From assembly GCA_022969175.1 (NCBI GenBank), contig JALJPB010000034.1, forward strand, positions 1 through 44,968: a DNA stretch of 44,968 bases, read 5' to 3'. Each line of letters starts with the position of its first letter. Position 1 is the first letter of the stretch. Origin of the DNA: Colwellia sp. Lineage in GTDB: Bacteria > Pseudomonadota > Gammaproteobacteria > Enterobacterales > Alteromonadaceae. Below are positions 1 through 11,394 of the stretch, one piece after another. Under the pieces are notes generated by a model, which saw only the letters and a list, made by a program, of their open reading frames with translations, searched no databases and was not told the origin of the DNA. The position numbers were made by a program, and so were the translations under genes.

Positions 1-1733
1 GCTTTACTCAACTTTGATGTCTCTAAAGCAAAATCTGCATCATTAATACGAGAGCGACTTACTGACATATGTTCAATTGAAATTTCGGAGATTGAAACTG
101 TTGATTGTAAACGATTCATTGAAGCACCAAAACCAGCACGTTGCTCAGAAATATAGGCTAACGCCCGATCAATCAAACTAATCGCGTTTTCTGGGTCTGT
201 CGCAATATTTAATGCATTTAATCCAAGCGCTTCTAAATCAACACGCGAAAACTCCATTTCCAAACGATGCCCTTTTTCAGAGCCGACTTGTAAATTATAA
301 GTATTAGCCAATAAAGGATTAATCACGTGTGCAGTAGGTACTTTTACGGTAAACCCCTCCATAGGGTCCAGTGTTAAAAAGGTTGTAGAGTTATCTACAA
401 CAGACTCAGCAGTTTTAACATCACCACCATCAACATCAAAGCCACCTATAGCGCCGGTATCTTCATTGCCAAAATTAAAGTCATTAGTAATGAATGTGGC
501 GCCTGAACCACCTGAAAACGCAGTTTGAAAAGCAGCTTGTGTCGCATAGGAGGTTAAACCATTAGCAAATAAATCTTGTATCGCTTTATCTAAAGTATTT
601 GTGCCCAAATTTGCAGCTAAATTTGTTTCACTACTTAAAAAGGCCATAACGTCTTTGATACCATCACCGCCGTTGGATTTGATATCATCGTGTAACATTC
701 GAACGGCGGTATAGCCTTGCGAATAATGTTTGGAAGAACTATCCCAAGTGCCGTCGGTAAAAAAAGTATTATCGGCTGCATAACTGGTAATATCTGTACC
801 AGTAAAACCATCGGTTTTATCAAATAATGTTGGGTCACCAGCAAAAGCAACTGCAAAATTGGCATCATTTTCAGCAACCAATTGATTATATACATTTTCA
901 TCTGCACCTTGAATAAGCTCTGCAGCACCTTCCTTAAACCACGTTGGTAATGAATCCATATCCATAGTTCGCCCCATCACTGCATGCACCATTTCGTGAG
1001 CAATGATACGGTCACTAAACTGCGGGGCAGAACCACCGTCAGGCTTTTTGCCAATAGGAAAGGACTTAGTATAAATAGTTAATGTTTGTTGTTGTGCCCT
1101 ACTTAAAGAGTCATCATTGGCAGCAGAATAACTAACTGTAGCCGCAAACTCAGCATTTGGGTCATCATCAAAAACAAGTGACATTTCTTGTTTATCGGTA
1201 ACTTTCAAACCAAAACCATCACTGATCATTCGTTCTGATTCAGCAAACCAATTAGTGAATAATTGATCGACCATAAACTGTTTTGTTTCATCAACATGTG
1301 CAGGCAGTTCATTACGTTCAAACAGTTTGACACCATTAAATTCAGTTGTCGCTGCAACACTATCCATCTCGTTAAGTAATTGTGAAGCTTCCTGCTGTAA
1401 TGCGCTACGATTTGAAGCTGATAAAGTGCCATTAGCCGCTTGCACTGATAACTCACGAATACGCTGTAAATTAGTGACAATTGAATTTAAAGAACCATCG
1501 GCAGTTTGTAACGCCGAAATACCGTCATTGGTATTACGAATAGCCTGTGTTAAACCACGAATTTTAGAGGTAAAACCGTCACTAATCGCAAGTCCAGCTG
1601 CATCATCTTTAGCAGAGTTAATTCTCAAGCCAGAAGACAGACGTGTCATCGCTTCACTTTGCTTTAACTGCGAGCGATTTGACATTCGCTGCGCAAATAG
1701 TGAATTAATATTGGTATTTACTCTCATTGCCAT
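1..1733 (-). CDS. Flagellinolysin: flagellin with an inserted metallopeptidase domain (3' end outside window)
   Basis: The minus strand is open for 577 codons from the ATG at 1733 to the window edge. Residues 1-140 are a normal flagellin D0/D1 region (starts MAMRVNTN; has [19 protein letters not shown]). From about 470 the C-terminal D1/D0 region resumes and is cut off at ALETSKLSK, so only about 25 residues are missing. Between them lies a domain with HEMVH at 246-250, WFKEGAAE at 265-272 and [10 protein letters not shown] further on. This is the HExxH plus downstream Glu pattern of gluzincins, close to the M9B collagenase motif; H246, H250 and E268 would bind zinc and E247 would be catalytic. 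Active flagellinolysins that assemble into filaments are a described family (Eckhard and colleagues, 2017). ATG at 1727 is an alternative start; neither has a strong ribosome site. The gene stands apart from the other flagellins and is divergent from pseB. Confidence 0.93.
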   Translation of the reverse strand, partial: MAMRVNTNINSLFAQRMSNRSQLKQSEAMTRLSSGLRINSAKDDAAGLAISDGFTSKIRGLTQAIRNTNDGISALQTADGSLNSIVTNLQRIRELSVQAANGTLSASNRSALQQEASQLLNEMDSVAATTEFNGVKLFERNELPAHVDETKQFMVDQLFTNWFAESERMISDGFGLKVTDKQEMSLVFDDDPNAEFAATVSYSAANDDSLSRAQQQTLTIYTKSFPIGKKPDGGSAPQFSDRIIAHEMVHAVMGRTMDMDSLPTWFKEGAAELIQGADENVYNQLVAENDANFAVAFAGDPTLFDKTDGFTGTDITSYAADNTFFTDGTWDSSSKHYSQGYTAVRMLHDDIKSNGGDGIKDVMAFLSSETNLAANLGTNTLDKAIQDLFANGLTSYATQAAFQTAFSGGSGATFITNDFNFGNEDTGAIGGFDVDGGDVKTAESVVDNSTTFLTLDPMEGFTVKVPTAHVINPLLANTYNLQVGSEKGHRLEMEFSRVDLEALGLNALNIATDPENAISLIDRALAYISEQRAGFGASMNRLQSTVSISEISIEHMSVSRSRINDADFALETSKLSK

Positions 1734-1768
1734 GGAAAGTCACTTTATAATTTTATTCCCTTGTATAA

Positions 1769-1795
1769 TTATCGACCACTTAGTAAATATCTTTA
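1769..1795 (-). promoter_or_regulatory. Sigma-28 (FliA) type promoter for the flagellinolysin
   Basis: On the minus strand this reads TAAA, 15 bases, GTCGATAA. The flagellar sigma-28 consensus is TAAA-N15-GCCGATAA, so spacing is exact with one mismatch. It would give a leader of about 30 bases before the ATG at 1733. This places the gene in the late flagellar class. The rest of the 366-base gap 1734-2099 holds the sigma-54 site on the other strand and otherwise AT-rich sequence. Confidence 0.75.
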
Positions 1796-1985
1796 GAAAT
1801 TATTAATAGATAATATAAAACTTTCCTTAATACATCGCATAAAAATTTATTTAGAGATCACCTCATCGTATATATAATTAAAAAGTCCTTTTAATTTGTT
1901 GATTAACATAAATATTGGTGCCAATTTTTACCAAAACTTAAAACTCCTTCACATTATGTTCAAATAACAAGCGTCAAAGAATAAC

Positions 1986-2001
1986 TGGCACGAATTAAGC
2001 T
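1986..2001 (+). promoter_or_regulatory. Sigma-54 (RpoN) type promoter before the pse operon
   Basis: TGGCACGAATTAAGCT keeps the -24 GG and -12 GC with the required 10 bases between them, and has the full TGGCACG upstream half. The downstream half is AAGC instead of TTGC. It lies about 100 bases before the pseB start and points into the operon. Predicted by motif only. Confidence 0.55.
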
Positions 2002-2096
2002 TGGAATCACTACTTAGATGAAATAAACTGAAAACATACAGCGCAAGCTCTTTATACTTATAAGTTTAAGTTAAGAGCGATATTTTTAAGGGGTAA

Positions 2097-4257
<2,161 letters not shown>

Positions 4258-4261
<4 letters not shown>

Positions 4262-5133
4262 AACTAGCTCTGGGTACTGCTCAATTTGGACTGGATTATG
4301 GAATATCCAATCAGAATGGACAAGTTGTTGAATCAGAGAGCAAAAGAATTTTAGCACTCGCCAATACTTCTGGCATTAATACATTAGATACAGCCGCAGT
4401 TTACGGTAACAGTGAAAAAGTTATTGGCAATACTATTTCCAAAATAAATCATAAATTCAATATAGTAACTAAAATAACCTTACCTAAAGACATTCTAGTC
4501 AATGAATTATCTTCTTATTTTGATAGGCAAATATCTGTATCGTTAAAAAATTTACAAACGACAAAAGTTTATGCAGTAATGCTACATAATGTCAATGCTC
4601 TCAACCCAACAAATATATCTACTATTTTTGAAAGCTTTGAGCAATTAAAAACAAACCTGCTATGCCAGAAAGTTGGAGTTTCTGTTTATACCCCTGAACA
4701 ACTATTTCAAGTTATAGATCATGTTGATATAATTCAAATCCCTTTAAATATCATTGACCAACGTTTTTCTGATCCAGCTATTATCGAAAAAATCAAAAAT
4801 AGAAATATAGAAGTCCATGCAAGATCATTATTTTTACAGGGCTTAATATTAATGAATAAGAGTCAAAGGCCAAGTTATTTTGATAAATATCAAGATCACT
4901 TTCAGGCTATTGCCTGTTATTGTCAAAAACACTCGTTATCAAAATTAGAAGCTTGTTTTGCCTTTGCAAAATCAATGTCATTTGTTGATAAGTTTGTTGT
5001 TGGAGTCAATTCAGCACTCGAATTAACACAAATAATTAACGCATTAAATGTAACCCGCCCTCTAAACTTTAGCCGTTTTTCTTTGAGTGATGACGAACTT
5101 ATAAATCCTATAAATTGGCCAACTAGGGCTTAA
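4258..5133 (+). CDS. Aldo/keto reductase of the glycosylation operon
   Basis: A 291-residue TIM-barrel aldo/keto reductase. It starts LALGTAQFGLDYG and shows the family tetrad: Asp and Tyr in INTLDTAAVYGNSE, Lys in VTKITLP and His in VMLHNV. Such enzymes reduce a carbonyl with NAD(P)H. The start overlaps pseC by four bases and the next gene begins three bases after its stop. No step of the standard Pse pathway needs it, so it may build a Pse variant or an attached group; the substrate cannot be told from sequence. Similar reductases occur in nonulosonic-acid loci of related marine bacteria (from memory). Confidence 0.85.
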
Positions 5134-5136
5134 ACA

Positions 5137-5904
5137 ATGCAAGTACTTATAATTTTGCAAGCACGTTCTAATTCTACTCGTTTACCTAAGAAAGTATTAA
5201 AACCCATTTTAGGTAAAGCGATGCTTGCTCATCAAATAGCGAGAATTCAACAAGCAACACGATTTGATCAACTACTTGTCGCTACTAGTGCACTCAATGA
5301 TGACAACGAAATTGAAACACTCTGCCAAAACCTTAATATTCCTTGTTATCGAGGTTCATTAAATGATGTTTTAGACAGATATTATCAAGCTAGTAAACAA
5401 TATGGCGCCCAAAATATCGTCAGAATCACTGGCGATTGCCCATTAATTGATAGTGATATAATTGACCAAATCATTGATATGCACATAGGTAGTGATTGCG
5501 ACTATACCTCTAATGTAGAGCCGCCAACATTACCCGATGGATTAGACGTAGAAGTATTTACATTCAAAGCTCTTGAAAGAACATGGCTCGAAGGAATAAA
5601 ACCATCTGAACGTGAACATGTCACTTCATTTATACGAACTAATACGCATCTTTTTAAATGTCAAAATTTCACATATAAACGAGATTTATCACAATTACGT
5701 TGGACAGTTGATGAAGTAGAAGATTTTGAGTTTGTTAGCCAAATTTATCAAAATCTTTATCCCAAAAATAATAACTTTAACTTAAATAACATCCTTGATT
5801 TACTCGAAAAAAAACCTGAACTTTCAGCAATTAATCAAGAGTTTTCTCGTAATGAAGGTTTATATAAGGCTCAAGTAAAAGATAAGGAACTTGGCTATGA
5901 CTAG
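5137..5904 (+). CDS. SpsF-like cytidylyltransferase, probable CMP-pseudaminic acid synthetase
   Basis: A 255-residue nucleotidyltransferase. The N-terminal LQARSNSTRLPKKVL is the CTP-binding signature of the SpsF/NeuA-like group, followed by RITGDCPLID around residues 105-115 with acidic residues suited to metal binding. In the usual pseB-C-F-G-H-I order this is the pseF position, so it probably activates the finished sugar with CTP. It differs from classic PseF, which begins with an IPARGGSKRIPRKN-type motif, so the assignment rests on position plus family. Its end overlaps the aminotransferase start. Confidence 0.82.
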   Translation: MQVLIILQARSNSTRLPKKVLKPILGKAMLAHQIARIQQATRFDQLLVATSALNDDNEIETLCQNLNIPCYRGSLNDVLDRYYQASKQYGAQNIVRITGDCPLIDSDIIDQIIDMHIGSDCDYTSNVEPPTLPDGLDVEVFTFKALERTWLEGIKPSEREHVTSFIRTNTHLFKCQNFTYKRDLSQLRWTVDEVEDFEFVSQIYQNLYPKNNNFNLNNILDLLEKKPELSAINQEFSRNEGLYKAQVKDKELGYD

Positions 5905-7186
5905 GTCATATGATAATTCAAACAAATGGTTGTTACGTGCAGAAAAGACTATTCCATTGGGCTCTCAAACATTCAGTAAAAGCCGTATAGCCTATCCTAA
6001 CAAGGTGTCTCCCCTGTTTATTAAACGAGGTCAAGGGTGTCAAGTTTGGGATGCAGATGATAATCAGTATACTGATTTTGTGAGTGGGCTTTTATCCGTT
6101 TCTCTAGGTTATTGTGATATTGATGTAGATAACGCTGTTATTGAGCAAATAAAGTCAGGAGTCACTTTTTCTTTACCACATCAGCTAGAAATGGAAGTCG
6201 CGGAAATGCTAGTTGAAATGATCCCATGTGCAGAAATGGTTAGGTTTGGTAAAAATGGCAGTGATGCCACTTCAGCAGCAATACGACTAGCTAGGGCTCA
6301 TACGGGTAATGACCATGTTGCTGTTTGTGGATATCACGGCTGGCAAGATTGGTATATCGGTTCAACTACTCGAGACCTTGGTGTTCCTGAGGCAGTAAAA
6401 TCATTAACTCACAGCTTTACCTATAATGATATCGATTCACTTAAGGAAATATTAATCACTCATCAGGGAAAAATGGCTGCTGTCATCATGGAACCGATGA
6501 ATACAGCGTACCCTAAAGACGGCTTCTTACAAAAGGTAAGAGATTTATGTAACAGCCACAATGTTGTTTTAATATTTGATGAAACCATCACCGGATTTCG
6601 CTATGACTTAGGTGGTGCGCAAACCTTATTTAATGTAATCCCTGACCTAGCTACCTTTGGTAAAGGTATGGCGAATGGTTATCCTATATCTGCAGTAGTG
6701 GGTCGTAAAAATATTATGATGCTAATGGAAGATGTTTTCTTTTCCGGTACTTTTGCCGGTGAAACACTATCATTAGCAGCAACAAAAGCAACTTTAACTA
6801 AAATTCGTGATGAAAATGTACTTAGCCACATTCATCAAATGGGTAATAATCTAATTAAAGGTTTACAGAAACTAATTGATAAGTATCAAGCATATCAATG
6901 GCTATCTCTTGCCGGTCATCCATCATGGTCTTTTTTAGTAATGCTTGGTCATGGAAAATATTCAGCAATTGAATTAAAGTCATTGTTTTTGCAAGAAATG
7001 AATAAGTTAGGTATTTTACTTGGCGGCGGACATAACCTTAATTTTTCTCATAAAGAAAAGGATATAGATGTTTTATTGAAAGCCTATGACCACGTATTAT
7101 CCATTTTAGTTGATACAATTGCCCAAGAAAATTTTTCAGATAAATTTCAAGGACAATTGTTAGAACCCGTATTTAAGGTACGCTAA
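5897..7186 (+). CDS. Class III PLP aminotransferase (glutamate-1-semialdehyde aminomutase-like)
   Basis: 429 residues from the ATG at 5897, chosen because AAGGA lies eight bases upstream; a TTG six bases earlier is too close to it. The PLP lysine is K256 in ATFGKGMANGYP; the cofactor Asp is in IFDETITGFR (228), and GKNGSDATSAAIRLARA is the phosphate-binding region. Family members move amino groups on sugars or amino acids, or isomerise glutamate semialdehyde. Because haem synthesis is not the context here, a role in a sugar or side-chain amine of the glycan is more likely. It starts inside the cytidylyltransferase gene and shares its last base with pseG. The substrate is unknown. Confidence 0.88.
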   Translation: MTRSYDNSNKWLLRAEKTIPLGSQTFSKSRIAYPNKVSPLFIKRGQGCQVWDADDNQYTDFVSGLLSVSLGYCDIDVDNAVIEQIKSGVTFSLPHQLEMEVAEMLVEMIPCAEMVRFGKNGSDATSAAIRLARAHTGNDHVAVCGYHGWQDWYIGSTTRDLGVPEAVKSLTHSFTYNDIDSLKEILITHQGKMAAVIMEPMNTAYPKDGFLQKVRDLCNSHNVVLIFDETITGFRYDLGGAQTLFNVIPDLATFGKGMANGYPISAVVGRKNIMMLMEDVFFSGTFAGETLSLAATKATLTKIRDENVLSHIHQMGNNLIKGLQKLIDKYQAYQWLSLAGHPSWSFLVMLGHGKYSAIELKSLFLQEMNKLGILLGGGHNLNFSHKEKDIDVLLKAYDHVLSILVDTIAQENFSDKFQGQLLEPVFKVR

Positions 7187-8283
7187 TGACCCACATTGTC
7201 TTTCGTGCAGATGCATCAGTAATTATCGGCACAGGTCATATTATGCGTTGCCTGACTTTAGCTCACCAATTAAAGAAACGTGGTGTTGATATAACTTTTA
7301 TCACGCACACTCATTCTGGGAATTTGATAAAGGAAATTCGAGCATTCGATTATCGAGTTGTTGAGTTAACAACAATAACTAGGCCTATAGATAAACACAA
7401 TGCAAATAGCTGGCTGGGGTGCTCTCAACAGGAAGATGCAAAGGAGTGCATAGAGAAGCTTTCTTTAATACCACCCATTGATTATTTGATAATAGATCAT
7501 TATGCAATAGATGAGAATTGGCACAAACAACTCCGACAATATTGTCAGAGACTAATGGTAATTGATGATTTAGCCAACCGACATTATGATTGTGACATAT
7601 TACTAGACCAGACCTTAAACCGACAAACTCATGACTACCAAAATTTAATGCACGCTCACTGCCAATTATTATTGGGGAGTAAATTCATGTTGTTACGTGA
7701 AGAATTTGCACTCGTTCGTCAACAAGCTATAGATATAAGAAACCAAGAAATAGAAAGTTCTCCTCATATTCTTATATCCATGGGAGGTTGTGATCCTGAC
7801 AACATCAATCAACTCGCTATAAATGCACTTATCAAACTAAAAAAACAACAAAAAAAGCTATCTGCAACGGTTGTGATATCAAGTAAAGCTCCACACTTGA
7901 TGTTATTAAAAAATCAACTTAGTCAATATGATTGGGTGTCATTAGAAATTGACAGTAAAGATATGTCAGCATTAATGCTTAATGCAAACATTGCTATTGG
8001 AGCTAGCGGCTCAACGGCGTGGGAAAGATGCAGCTTAGGCTTACCTTGCATCACTATCGTAAGTGCAGAAAACCAGCAAACTATCGCTGAAAACTTATCT
8101 GCACAGCAAGCAATTATAAATCTTGGCTGGTATAAAAATATCACAATTGATATGTTTGTTGTAGCAATTGAAAATTTACTTGAAAATAAAAAACAATATA
8201 GTCATATGGTCCAGCAGTGCTTTTCAATTTGTGATGGGCAAGGTACTAATAACGTTATTAACGAGGTTTTTCCAGATGTTTAA
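7186..8283 (+). CDS. pseG: UDP-2,4-diacetamido-2,4,6-trideoxy-beta-L-altropyranose hydrolase
   Basis: A 365-residue GT-B-fold protein. It starts with a short strand and GTGHIMRC (16-23), where H18 matches the catalytic His of PseG. The C-terminal half has ISMGGCDPDN and GASGSTAWERCSLGLP, the nucleotide-binding elements of the family. It removes UDP from the altrose derivative before PseI condensation. If the preceding acylation is a formylation (see the next genes), it must accept a formamido substrate. It overlaps the first formyltransferase by eight bases. Confidence 0.95.
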   Translation: MTHIVFRADASVIIGTGHIMRCLTLAHQLKKRGVDITFITHTHSGNLIKEIRAFDYRVVELTTITRPIDKHNANSWLGCSQQEDAKECIEKLSLIPPIDYLIIDHYAIDENWHKQLRQYCQRLMVIDDLANRHYDCDILLDQTLNRQTHDYQNLMHAHCQLLLGSKFMLLREEFALVRQQAIDIRNQEIESSPHILISMGGCDPDNINQLAINALIKLKKQQKKLSATVVISSKAPHLMLLKNQLSQYDWVSLEIDSKDMSALMLNANIAIGASGSTAWERCSLGLPCITIVSAENQQTIAENLSAQQAIINLGWYKNITIDMFVVAIENLLENKKQYSHMVQQCFSICDGQGTNNVINEVFPDV

Positions 8284-8917
8284 AACAATTTCTGTACTTG
8301 TGGATAATAAATCTTGGATCTTACCTTTTGCAGAACGCTTAGTTGAAGAGCTTAAAAATAAACAATACACAAGTAAACTTATTCGCCGCGCTGAAGATAT
8401 ACCGCATGGGGACGTTTGTTTTTTATTAGGTTGTACAAAAATTATTTCAAATGAAATTTTGCAACGCAATACTTACAATATGGTCGTTCATGAAAGTGAT
8501 TTACCTTCCGGTAAAGGTTTTGCTCCAATAGCATGGCAAATACTTGAAGCGAAAAAAACGATCCCCGTTTGTTTGCTAGAAGCCAATTCAGATGTCGACA
8601 GTGGGAAAGTTTGGCTTAAAAGTAACATTAAATTAGAAGGTAACGAATTATCTGTACATTGGAGAAAGAAACAAGGAGAAATAAGTATTAAACTCGCTTT
8701 AAAATTTATTTCTCAATTTTCAAAATTAAAACCTACAATACAACAAGGTAGGTCTAGTTATTACTCCAAAAGAACAGCTAAAGATAGCGAGTTGGATATT
8801 AACAAAACTATTGCAGAGCAATTTGAACTACTTCGAATTGTTGATAATAAGCATTACCCTGCATTTTTTGATCACCGAGGCAGTCGGTATAAAATTGAGA
8901 TAACTCGCGATGACTAA
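8276..8917 (+). CDS. Formyltransferase-like protein 1, in the pseH position
   Basis: 213 residues from the ATG at 8276, which has GAGG nine bases upstream; the longer reading from 8168 lies inside pseG and lacks this support. It matches the formyl_trans_N fold of methionyl-tRNA and sugar formyltransferases: HESDLPSGKG (72-81) gives the catalytic His (H72), and DSGKVW gives the Asp (D108). The usual Asn two residues before the His is V70. Sugar N-formyltransferases use 10-formyl-THF to formylate an amino sugar. It lies between pseG and pseI, where pseH normally is, so it may formylate the 4-amino group that PseH would acetylate. That is inference; the residue swap needs explaining. Confidence 0.75.
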   Translation: MFKTISVLVDNKSWILPFAERLVEELKNKQYTSKLIRRAEDIPHGDVCFLLGCTKIISNEILQRNTYNMVVHESDLPSGKGFAPIAWQILEAKKTIPVCLLEANSDVDSGKVWLKSNIKLEGNELSVHWRKKQGEISIKLALKFISQFSKLKPTIQQGRSSYYSKRTAKDSELDINKTIAEQFELLRIVDNKHYPAFFDHRGSRYKIEITRDD

Positions 8918-9602
8918 TTATCTAGTAGCTACAATTAAAGATTGGAATATCGATAAGTTTAAAACCGAAACTCCACAATTCCCAGGTAAGTGGTTTTTAA
9001 TCACAAACAATGAAGAATTAACATTAGAAAAATTAAGAGAATTATCACCAAAGTACATTTTCTTCCCTCACTGGAGTTGGTTAGTACCTAATGAAATATT
9101 AAATGAATTTGAATGTATTTGTTTTCATATGACGGACGTACCATATGGTCGTGGTGGTAGCCCATTACAAAACTTAATTTCTAGAGGTCATAAGGATACT
9201 AAATTATCAGCTTTGAGGATGGAAAAACACTTAGATAGTGGCCCTGTCTATTTAAAAACGCCCCTGTCTTTACAGGGTACAGCTAGAGAAATATTTTCTG
9301 ACTGTGCGCAACTTACTTTTAAAATGATTTCCACAATTGTAACTTTGCAGCCATTACCTATTCCACAATCAGGCACTGTCGTTGAGTTCAAACGTAAAAC
9401 ACCTGCAGACAGTGAGCTACCAATTAAAAACACTATTGAAGAAATTTATGATCTCATTCGTATGTTAGATGCTGATACATATCCAAAAGCATTTCTTAAT
9501 CATGGCAATATAAGAATTGAATTATCTCAAGCCATTATTAATTCTGAAACTGAAATAAATGCACACGTTAAAATAACTTTGCGAGATAAACCGGTATCAT
9601 GA
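8910..9602 (+). CDS. Formyltransferase-like protein 2
   Basis: A 230-residue second formyl_trans_N protein in tandem, overlapping its neighbours by eight and four bases. FHMTDVPYGRGGSPLQ (72-87) gives the likely catalytic His (H73) and LDSGPVYLK the Asp (D109). The canonical Asn is C71. FPHWSWLVP at 52-60 resembles the folate-pocket strand. The C-terminal part (KTPADSELPIKNTIEEIYDL) resembles the C-terminus of gene 1 (KRTAKDSELDINKTIAEQFEL), so the two are paralogs. Possible roles are formylation of a different amine, or a heteromer with gene 1. No structure prediction was possible here. Confidence 0.75.
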   Translation: MTNYLVATIKDWNIDKFKTETPQFPGKWFLITNNEELTLEKLRELSPKYIFFPHWSWLVPNEILNEFECICFHMTDVPYGRGGSPLQNLISRGHKDTKLSALRMEKHLDSGPVYLKTPLSLQGTAREIFSDCAQLTFKMISTIVTLQPLPIPQSGTVVEFKRKTPADSELPIKNTIEEIYDLIRMLDADTYPKAFLNHGNIRIELSQAIINSETEINAHVKITLRDKPVS

Positions 9603-10660
9603 AAAAAAACTATATAGAGATTGACGGCAAGAGAATCGGTCCCGAATACAAGCCTTATATTATTGCAGAATTGTCCGCTAACCATAATGGCAGTATAGAT
9701 AAAGCATTGGAAACCATTGAAGCTGCGGCAAAATGTGGAGTTGATGCAATAAAACTGCAAACTTATAGTCCTGATACCATGACCATTGATTGCGAACTTG
9801 ACGACTTCCAAGTCAAAGGTGGTTTATGGGATGGTTACAAATTATATGATTTATATAAATGGGCACAAACCCCCTTTGAATGGCATCAACAATTGTTTGC
9901 TAAAGCACAAGAACTTGGTCTGACAATATTCTCTACTCCTTTTGATGAAACAGCCGTAGATTTACTCGAAGCTTTAGATGCTCCTGCATACAAAATAGCC
10001 TCATTTGAAATTATCGATTTACCTTTAATAAGGCGCGTGGCTCAAACAGGTAAACCAATGATAATTTCTACAGGAATGGCTAATTTATCAGAAATAGAAG
10101 AGGCTATTAACACCGCTAAAGATAATGGTTGTACTGAACTAGTAGTTTTACATTGCATTAGCGCCTACCCTGCACCAATAGCGCAGTCTAACTTAGCAAC
10201 AATAAATGATATTGCCAAACGATTTGACGTTATTCCCGGCCTTTCAGATCATACCCGAGGAACCGTGGTTTCAGTAGCTTCTATTGCCCTTGGTGCTTGC
10301 TTAATTGAAAAACATTTTATTCTCGACAGGAATGATAAAGGACCTGATTCAGAGTTTTCACTTGAGCCTACCGAATTTACCACCTTAGTAAACGAAACGA
10401 AAGCCGTTCACCAAGCAATTGGTGTAGCTGGATATGAGCGTAAACCTGTCGAAGAAGCCAGCATGAAGTTTAGGCGCTCCCTTTATTTTGTTAAAGATCT
10501 TCAACAAGGAGAAATAATCACCAAACACCATGTTAGGAGAATACGCCCTGGCTACGGTTTAGCCCCAAAATATTATGATGATGTTATTGGCTGCAAGGTA
10601 TTACAAAGTATTAAGCGTGGTACGGCGGTGAATTGGGAGTTGATAACCAATGAAAAATAA
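9599..10660 (+). CDS. pseI: Pseudaminic acid synthase
   Basis: A 353-residue NeuB-family protein. The TIM barrel holds IIAELSANHNGS, AIKLQTYSPDT and LIEKHFILDR, the PEP, sugar and metal-binding segments, and a C-terminal antifreeze-like SAF domain follows from about residue 290 (KFRRSLYFVKDLQQGEIIT). It condenses the hexose from PseG with PEP to form the nine-carbon Pse acid. It overlaps the second formyltransferase and the PIG-L gene. KIASFEI and the LSDH motif are typical of the Pse rather than sialic branch; the split is by recall and not by alignment. Confidence 0.95.
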   Translation: MKKNYIEIDGKRIGPEYKPYIIAELSANHNGSIDKALETIEAAAKCGVDAIKLQTYSPDTMTIDCELDDFQVKGGLWDGYKLYDLYKWAQTPFEWHQQLFAKAQELGLTIFSTPFDETAVDLLEALDAPAYKIASFEIIDLPLIRRVAQTGKPMIISTGMANLSEIEEAINTAKDNGCTELVVLHCISAYPAPIAQSNLATINDIAKRFDVIPGLSDHTRGTVVSVASIALGACLIEKHFILDRNDKGPDSEFSLEPTEFTTLVNETKAVHQAIGVAGYERKPVEEASMKFRRSLYFVKDLQQGEIITKHHVRRIRPGYGLAPKYYDDVIGCKVLQSIKRGTAVNWELITNEK

Positions 10661-11333
10661 AGTATTGGTAATAGTCGCCCATGCAGATGATGAAACACTC
10701 GGCTGTGGCGGCACATTATTAAAACATCGCGATAATGGTGATGAAGTCGTCATTATTTTTATGACTGATGGTATTGGTGCAAGAAATCCTGAGAAAAATG
10801 GTAGTGAAGAAAAACTTCGCATGCAGGCTCAGAAAAATGTATGTGCACAGTTAAATGTTAAAAAATTCTACAATTTTTCATTCCCTGATAATCGAATGGA
10901 TAGTGTTACGCTCATCGATGTAGTACAAGAAATAGAAAAAGTACTTCATATCCAGCAACCTAGTATTATTTATACTCATCATGGTGGCGATCTTAATATT
11001 GACCATCGTATTGTTCACCAAGCAGTGATGACTGCATGTCGCCCTCAACCTAATAGTTCTGTGCATACTATTTTATCTTTTGAAGTAAATTCAAGTACAG
11101 AGTGGGCTAGTGAAAATATGGGAGGGCATTTTATTCCCAATTACTATGTTGACATATCAAGTTTTATTAAAGAAAAAGAGCAATTATTAAATCTCTATGC
11201 GGATGAAATGAGAGTTTATCCTCATAGCCGTTCAATCGAAGCAGTCATGAACCTCAATAAATTAAGAGGGAATAGCGTGGGATTACAGGCAGCAGAAGCA
11301 TTTATGCTTTTAAGGCAGATAATAGTTATTTAA
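10650..11333 (+). CDS. PIG-L/LmbE-family N-deacetylase
   Basis: A 227-residue zinc deacetylase of the PIG-L superfamily. AHADDETLGCGG (10-21) supplies H11, D13 and D14 (zinc and base), and THHGGDLNIDHRIVH supplies the distal His ligand. It overlaps pseI by 11 bases. Family members remove N-acetyl groups from GlcNAc-type sugars. In this operon it could free an amine on the Pse sugar or on its nucleotide form, so that another acyl or amidino group can be placed. The substrate is inferred from context only. After it comes the first real gap of the operon, 61 bases, AT-rich. Confidence 0.85.
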   Translation: MKNKVLVIVAHADDETLGCGGTLLKHRDNGDEVVIIFMTDGIGARNPEKNGSEEKLRMQAQKNVCAQLNVKKFYNFSFPDNRMDSVTLIDVVQEIEKVLHIQQPSIIYTHHGGDLNIDHRIVHQAVMTACRPQPNSSVHTILSFEVNSSTEWASENMGGHFIPNYYVDISSFIKEKEQLLNLYADEMRVYPHSRSIEAVMNLNKLRGNSVGLQAAEAFMLLRQIIVI

Positions 11334-11394
11334 CGTCACTATAGGTATAATTATTGCTTATAATTAATAATAAAATAACGACTATAAATTTATT

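Noticed and set aside
1327..1806. 159-codon open frame on the plus strand
   Set aside because: Antisense shadow of the flagellinolysin N-terminus; the minus frame has clear flagellin motifs. The same applies to plus-strand frames opposite both other flagellins, flgL and flgK.
5897..7186. hemL (glutamate-1-semialdehyde aminomutase) of haem synthesis
   Set aside because: It is embedded by overlaps in the pse operon with no haem genes around; only the family resemblance supports hemL.
8168..8275. 36-codon N-terminal extension of formyltransferase 1
   Set aside because: It lies inside pseG in another frame, does not fit the family, and the ATG at 8276 has its own ribosome site.
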